Origin: Actinomycetes bacterium
Lineage (GTDB): Bacteria; Actinomycetota; Actinomycetes; Propionibacteriales; Nocardioidaceae
Direction: 5' to 3'
DNA: 7,753 nucleotides
Assembly (NCBI GenBank): GCA_023415395.1
Contig: JAEZKN010000431.1
Location: forward strand, 1 to 7,753
Below are positions 6,347 to 7,753 of this stretch, piece by piece; position 1 is the first letter of the stretch; each line of letters starts with the position of its first letter. A program made the position numbers and the translations under genes. The notes beneath the pieces are model-generated. The model had not been told where the DNA came from, did not search any database, and saw only the letters and a program-made list of their open reading frames with translations.

Positions 6347-6416
6347 GCTCCACGCACGACGACGCCCCCGGCGTCAGCGCGGAGCTGTCGCCGGGGGCGG
6401 TCTTCGTGCGTGGAGC
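6347..6416 (-). terminator. Long hairpin at and beyond the tmRNA 3' end, probable terminator
   Basis: The core stem is a perfect 11-bp repeat, CGCCCCCGGCG (6363-6373) with CGCCGGGGGCG (6389-6399), topped by CAGC/GCTG around the loop GCGGA (6375-6387). An outer 13-bp repeat, GCTCCACGCACGA (6347-6359) with its reverse complement (6404-6416), continues the stem across a small internal loop. The last six bases of the outer arm lie inside tmRNA. No U-tract follows on either strand. The core stem could also stop transcription from the other direction. Confidence 0.75.
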
Positions 6417-6778
6417 TGCGGGGAATCGAACCCCGGTCCTCGAGCGTCGATCCAGGTCTTCTCCGGGTGCAGTCCGTGATGTCGCTTTTCTCGGCCTCGG
6501 GGCTCGCACGGACACGTCCCCGACAGGCTCAGTCACGGAATAGTCCCGCTCACCCTCCGCGACACGGGATGAGCAGCAAGTCTCCTAGATGACGCCAGGG
6601 TCCGGGCCGGAGACGGATACCCGGTCTGACGCTTCGATCACCGCTCAGGCGGCGAGAGCGAAGGAACTGCGCTTAGCGTTGGCAGTTATTGGTTTCCAGC
6701 GAACGTTTACGAGATGACGCTGGCTTCTCGACCCGCTTCCCCTGGAACTAACGTCCCAAGTCGAAACCGATCAGCCCC
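6411..6778 (-). ncRNA. ssrA: tmRNA (transfer-messenger RNA)
   Basis: tmRNA rescues stalled ribosomes with SmpB: it enters like tRNA-Ala, then serves as a short message that adds a degradation tag. The 5' end GGGGCTGATCGGTTTCGACT is the conserved tmRNA start. The 3' end carries the T-arm GGGGTTCGATTCCCC and CAGCTCC followed by discriminator A. GGGGCUG pairs with CAGCUCC over 7 bp, with the G.U pair at position 3 that marks alanine acceptors. Pseudoknot 1 is readable: CGAGA (6726-6730) with UCUCG (6710-6714), and CCAGCG (6718-6723) with CGCUGG (6696-6701). The tag frame runs from 6683 to 6645 and reads ANAKRSSFALAA then TGA. The genome has CGC after the discriminator, so CCA is added after transcription. 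The 368-nt length is normal for a one-piece tmRNA. It lies downstream of the amidotransferase gene on the same strand. Confidence 0.97.
6645..6683 (-). other. ssrA: tmRNA tag reading frame (ANAKRSSFALAA, stop TGA)
   Basis: Starting at the resume codon GCC, thirteen codons encode twelve residues and a TGA stop. The hydrophobic ALAA end is the usual degron recognised by ClpXP and related proteases. The start is set by the position just after pseudoknot 1 and by the match to actinobacterial tags such as the Streptomyces type, which begins ANTKR and ends FALAA. Confidence 0.92.
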
Positions 6779-6795
6779 TCTTGAGTTGTGACTCC

Positions 6796-6825
6796 ATCCT
6801 ACGGGGCGCAACACAGCCGTGGCAT
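6796..6825 (-). promoter_or_regulatory. Candidate tmRNA promoter
   Basis: On the minus strand, ATGCCA (6820-6825, 4 of 6 matches to TTGACA) and TAGGAT (6796-6801, TANNNT) are separated by 18 nt. Transcription would begin roughly 10 nt before the mature 5' end at 6778, leaving a short leader for RNase P. The -35 touches the stop codon of the amidotransferase gene. Confidence 0.45.
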
Positions 6826-7658
6826 CAGGGATTCCCTGTCGGGGCGAACGGCTGGAAGTCGTCCTGCCCCGCCCGGACCACGACGCACGACGACTCCGGG
6901 ACCTCGTTCCAGGCGCCGGGCAGGTCACGCAGCGGCTCGGAGACGATGAAGCGGGCCTCCGCGCCGAGCCGGCGCAGCACCTCGACCTCCGGGTGGAGGG
7001 CGACCAGCGTCTGGACGTCGGTGGAGTAGAACAACGAGCGCGACTGCCGCACGCTGGAGTAGCGGAAGGTCCAGGTGGTCGTCCCGTCGGCCGTGGCGAC
7101 CGTCATCTGCACGGGGTCGGGTACGCCGTGGCGCGCGGCCGTCTGCTCGACGAACCCGACCGCGCGGGCCATGGCACCCACGGGGTCGTCGGTCAGGCCG
7201 AAGGTCAGGGCGAGGAAGAACAGCGCCTCGGAGTCGGTCGAGCCCTCGATGTCGAGGAAGAGCGACGGGTCGACGGCGAGCAGCAGGTCCCGCTTGTAGG
7301 CGTGGAACCCGGCCAGGCTCCCGTTGTGCATGAAGAGCCAGTTGTCGTGCCGGAAGGGGTGGCAGTTGCTGCGCTGGACCGGCGTCCCGGTCGACGCCCG
7401 CACGTGCGCGAAGAGCAACCCGGTCTCGATCTGCGCGGCCACCTCACGCAGGTTCACGTCGTTCCAGGCCGGCTCGATGCTCTTGAAGAGGGCCGGGCGC
7501 GGACCCCGGCCGTACCACCCGATCCCGAAGCCGTCGCCGTTGGTGGTGGTCGCGCCGAGCTTGGAGTGCAGGCTCTGGTCGATGAGCGAGTGCACGGGCT
7601 CGAACAGCAGGTCGGAGGCGAGCAGGGGGTCGCCGGAGTACGCCATCCATCGGCACAT
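6825..7658 (-). CDS. Class II glutamine amidotransferase, YafJ/EgtC type
   Basis: 277 residues. The ATG at 7658 is chosen over the longer frame because it yields MCRW: after Met removal C2 becomes the N-terminal nucleophile required by this class. Further motifs of the Ntn-hydrolase glutaminase fold are NGDGFGIGWY (40-49), HVRAST (85-90), a CHPF strand (99-102), HNG (111-113, amide and oxyanion site) and STDSE (140-144). The family releases ammonia from glutamine or cleaves gamma-glutamyl amides. The standalone form, without synthase domain, includes EgtC of ergothioneine synthesis and YafJ-like enzymes of unknown substrate. The start resembles EgtC (MCRHLAY), but no egtA, egtB or egtD gene is visible, so the pathway is undecided. 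No clear Shine-Dalgarno precedes the ATG. The stop is 46 bp before tmRNA on the same strand, and no terminator hairpin is obvious between them. Confidence 0.93.
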   Translation of the reverse strand: MCRWMAYSGDPLLASDLLFEPVHSLIDQSLHSKLGATTTNGDGFGIGWYGRGPRPALFKSIEPAWNDVNLREVAAQIETGLLFAHVRASTGTPVQRSNCHPFRHDNWLFMHNGSLAGFHAYKRDLLLAVDPSLFLDIEGSTDSEALFFLALTFGLTDDPVGAMARAVGFVEQTAARHGVPDPVQMTVATADGTTTWTFRYSSVRQSRSLFYSTDVQTLVALHPEVEVLRRLGAEARFIVSEPLRDLPGAWNEVPESSCVVVRAGQDDFQPFAPTGNP

Positions 7659-7753
7659 GCGATCCAGCGAAACAGGTCGCGGACGCCGCGTCCTCCCTCG
7701 GAGCGGGTGATCCGGTCGGGAGCGAGGCGGCGCCACCCCGACCTGGCGGCGAC
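7659..7753. other. Right-edge sequence, unassigned
   Basis: 95 bp upstream of the amidotransferase start. It could be intergenic or the end of another gene. Too little is present to decide, and no promoter match or RNA motif was found. Confidence 0.4.

Noticed and set aside
6347..6416. Integration (attL/attR) site at the tmRNA 3' end
   Set aside because: A mobile-element insertion would leave a direct repeat of the tmRNA end and usually an integrase gene. Only an inverted copy is present and no integrase is visible.
5999..6592. Short and medium open frames over 5999-6592
   Set aside because: They are Arg/Pro/Ser-rich with no motifs or ribosome binding sites, and the right half runs into tmRNA.
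6707..7029. Small open frames crossing the tmRNA 5' end and the amidotransferase 3' end
   Set aside because: They overlap a confidently recognised RNA gene and an enzyme with intact catalytic residues.
2919..7658. A light-controlled glutamine-metabolism module linking heliorhodopsin and the amidotransferase
   Set aside because: The genes are 3 kb apart, on opposite strands and separated by a tmRNA and two unrelated genes. Nothing in the sequence links them.

Overview
The window is high-GC DNA with strong G/C at third codon positions. The gene content suggests an actinobacterium, plausibly Nocardioides or a relative: a heliorhodopsin, secreted proteins with Ig-like, RTX and PASTA modules, and a tmRNA whose tag ends FALAA. 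The genus is inference; there is no rRNA or housekeeping protein here to fix it.

Layout from left to right. (1) 1-2724, minus strand: the N-terminal 908 codons of a large secreted metzincin-type zinc metalloprotease. It has a signal peptide, HExxHxxGxxH plus Met-turn, a PPC-like domain and at least five Ig-like repeats, and it runs off the left edge. (2) 2725-2918: a divergent promoter region. (3) 2919-3686, plus strand: a complete heliorhodopsin, the most distinctive gene in the window, apparently expressed from a leaderless transcript. (4) 3696-5054, minus strand: a secreted RTX-repeat protein with a C-terminal PASTA domain, tail-to-tail with the heliorhodopsin across 9 bp. (5) 5204-5932, minus strand: a lipoprotein with an NTF2-like first half and a SmpA/BLIP-like second half. 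(6) 5933-6346: non-coding, with a pair of near-palindromes at its right end. (7) 6347-6403: a long hairpin that acts as the likely tmRNA terminator. (8) 6411-6778, minus strand: tmRNA (ssrA), with the tag peptide and first pseudoknot readable. (9) 6825-7658, minus strand: a class II glutamine amidotransferase of the YafJ/EgtC type. (10) 7659-7753: unassigned.

Three exported proteins (protease, RTX/PASTA protein, lipoprotein) surround an integral-membrane photoreceptor. Nothing in the sequence ties them into one operon: the heliorhodopsin is the only plus-strand gene and stands alone. No retinal or carotenoid biosynthesis gene is visible, so the chromophore must come from elsewhere. The tmRNA and amidotransferase are ordinary chromosomal genes. 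The least routine signals are the leaderless heliorhodopsin and a 13-bp inverted repeat that places the 3' acceptor strand of tmRNA inside its own terminator stem.
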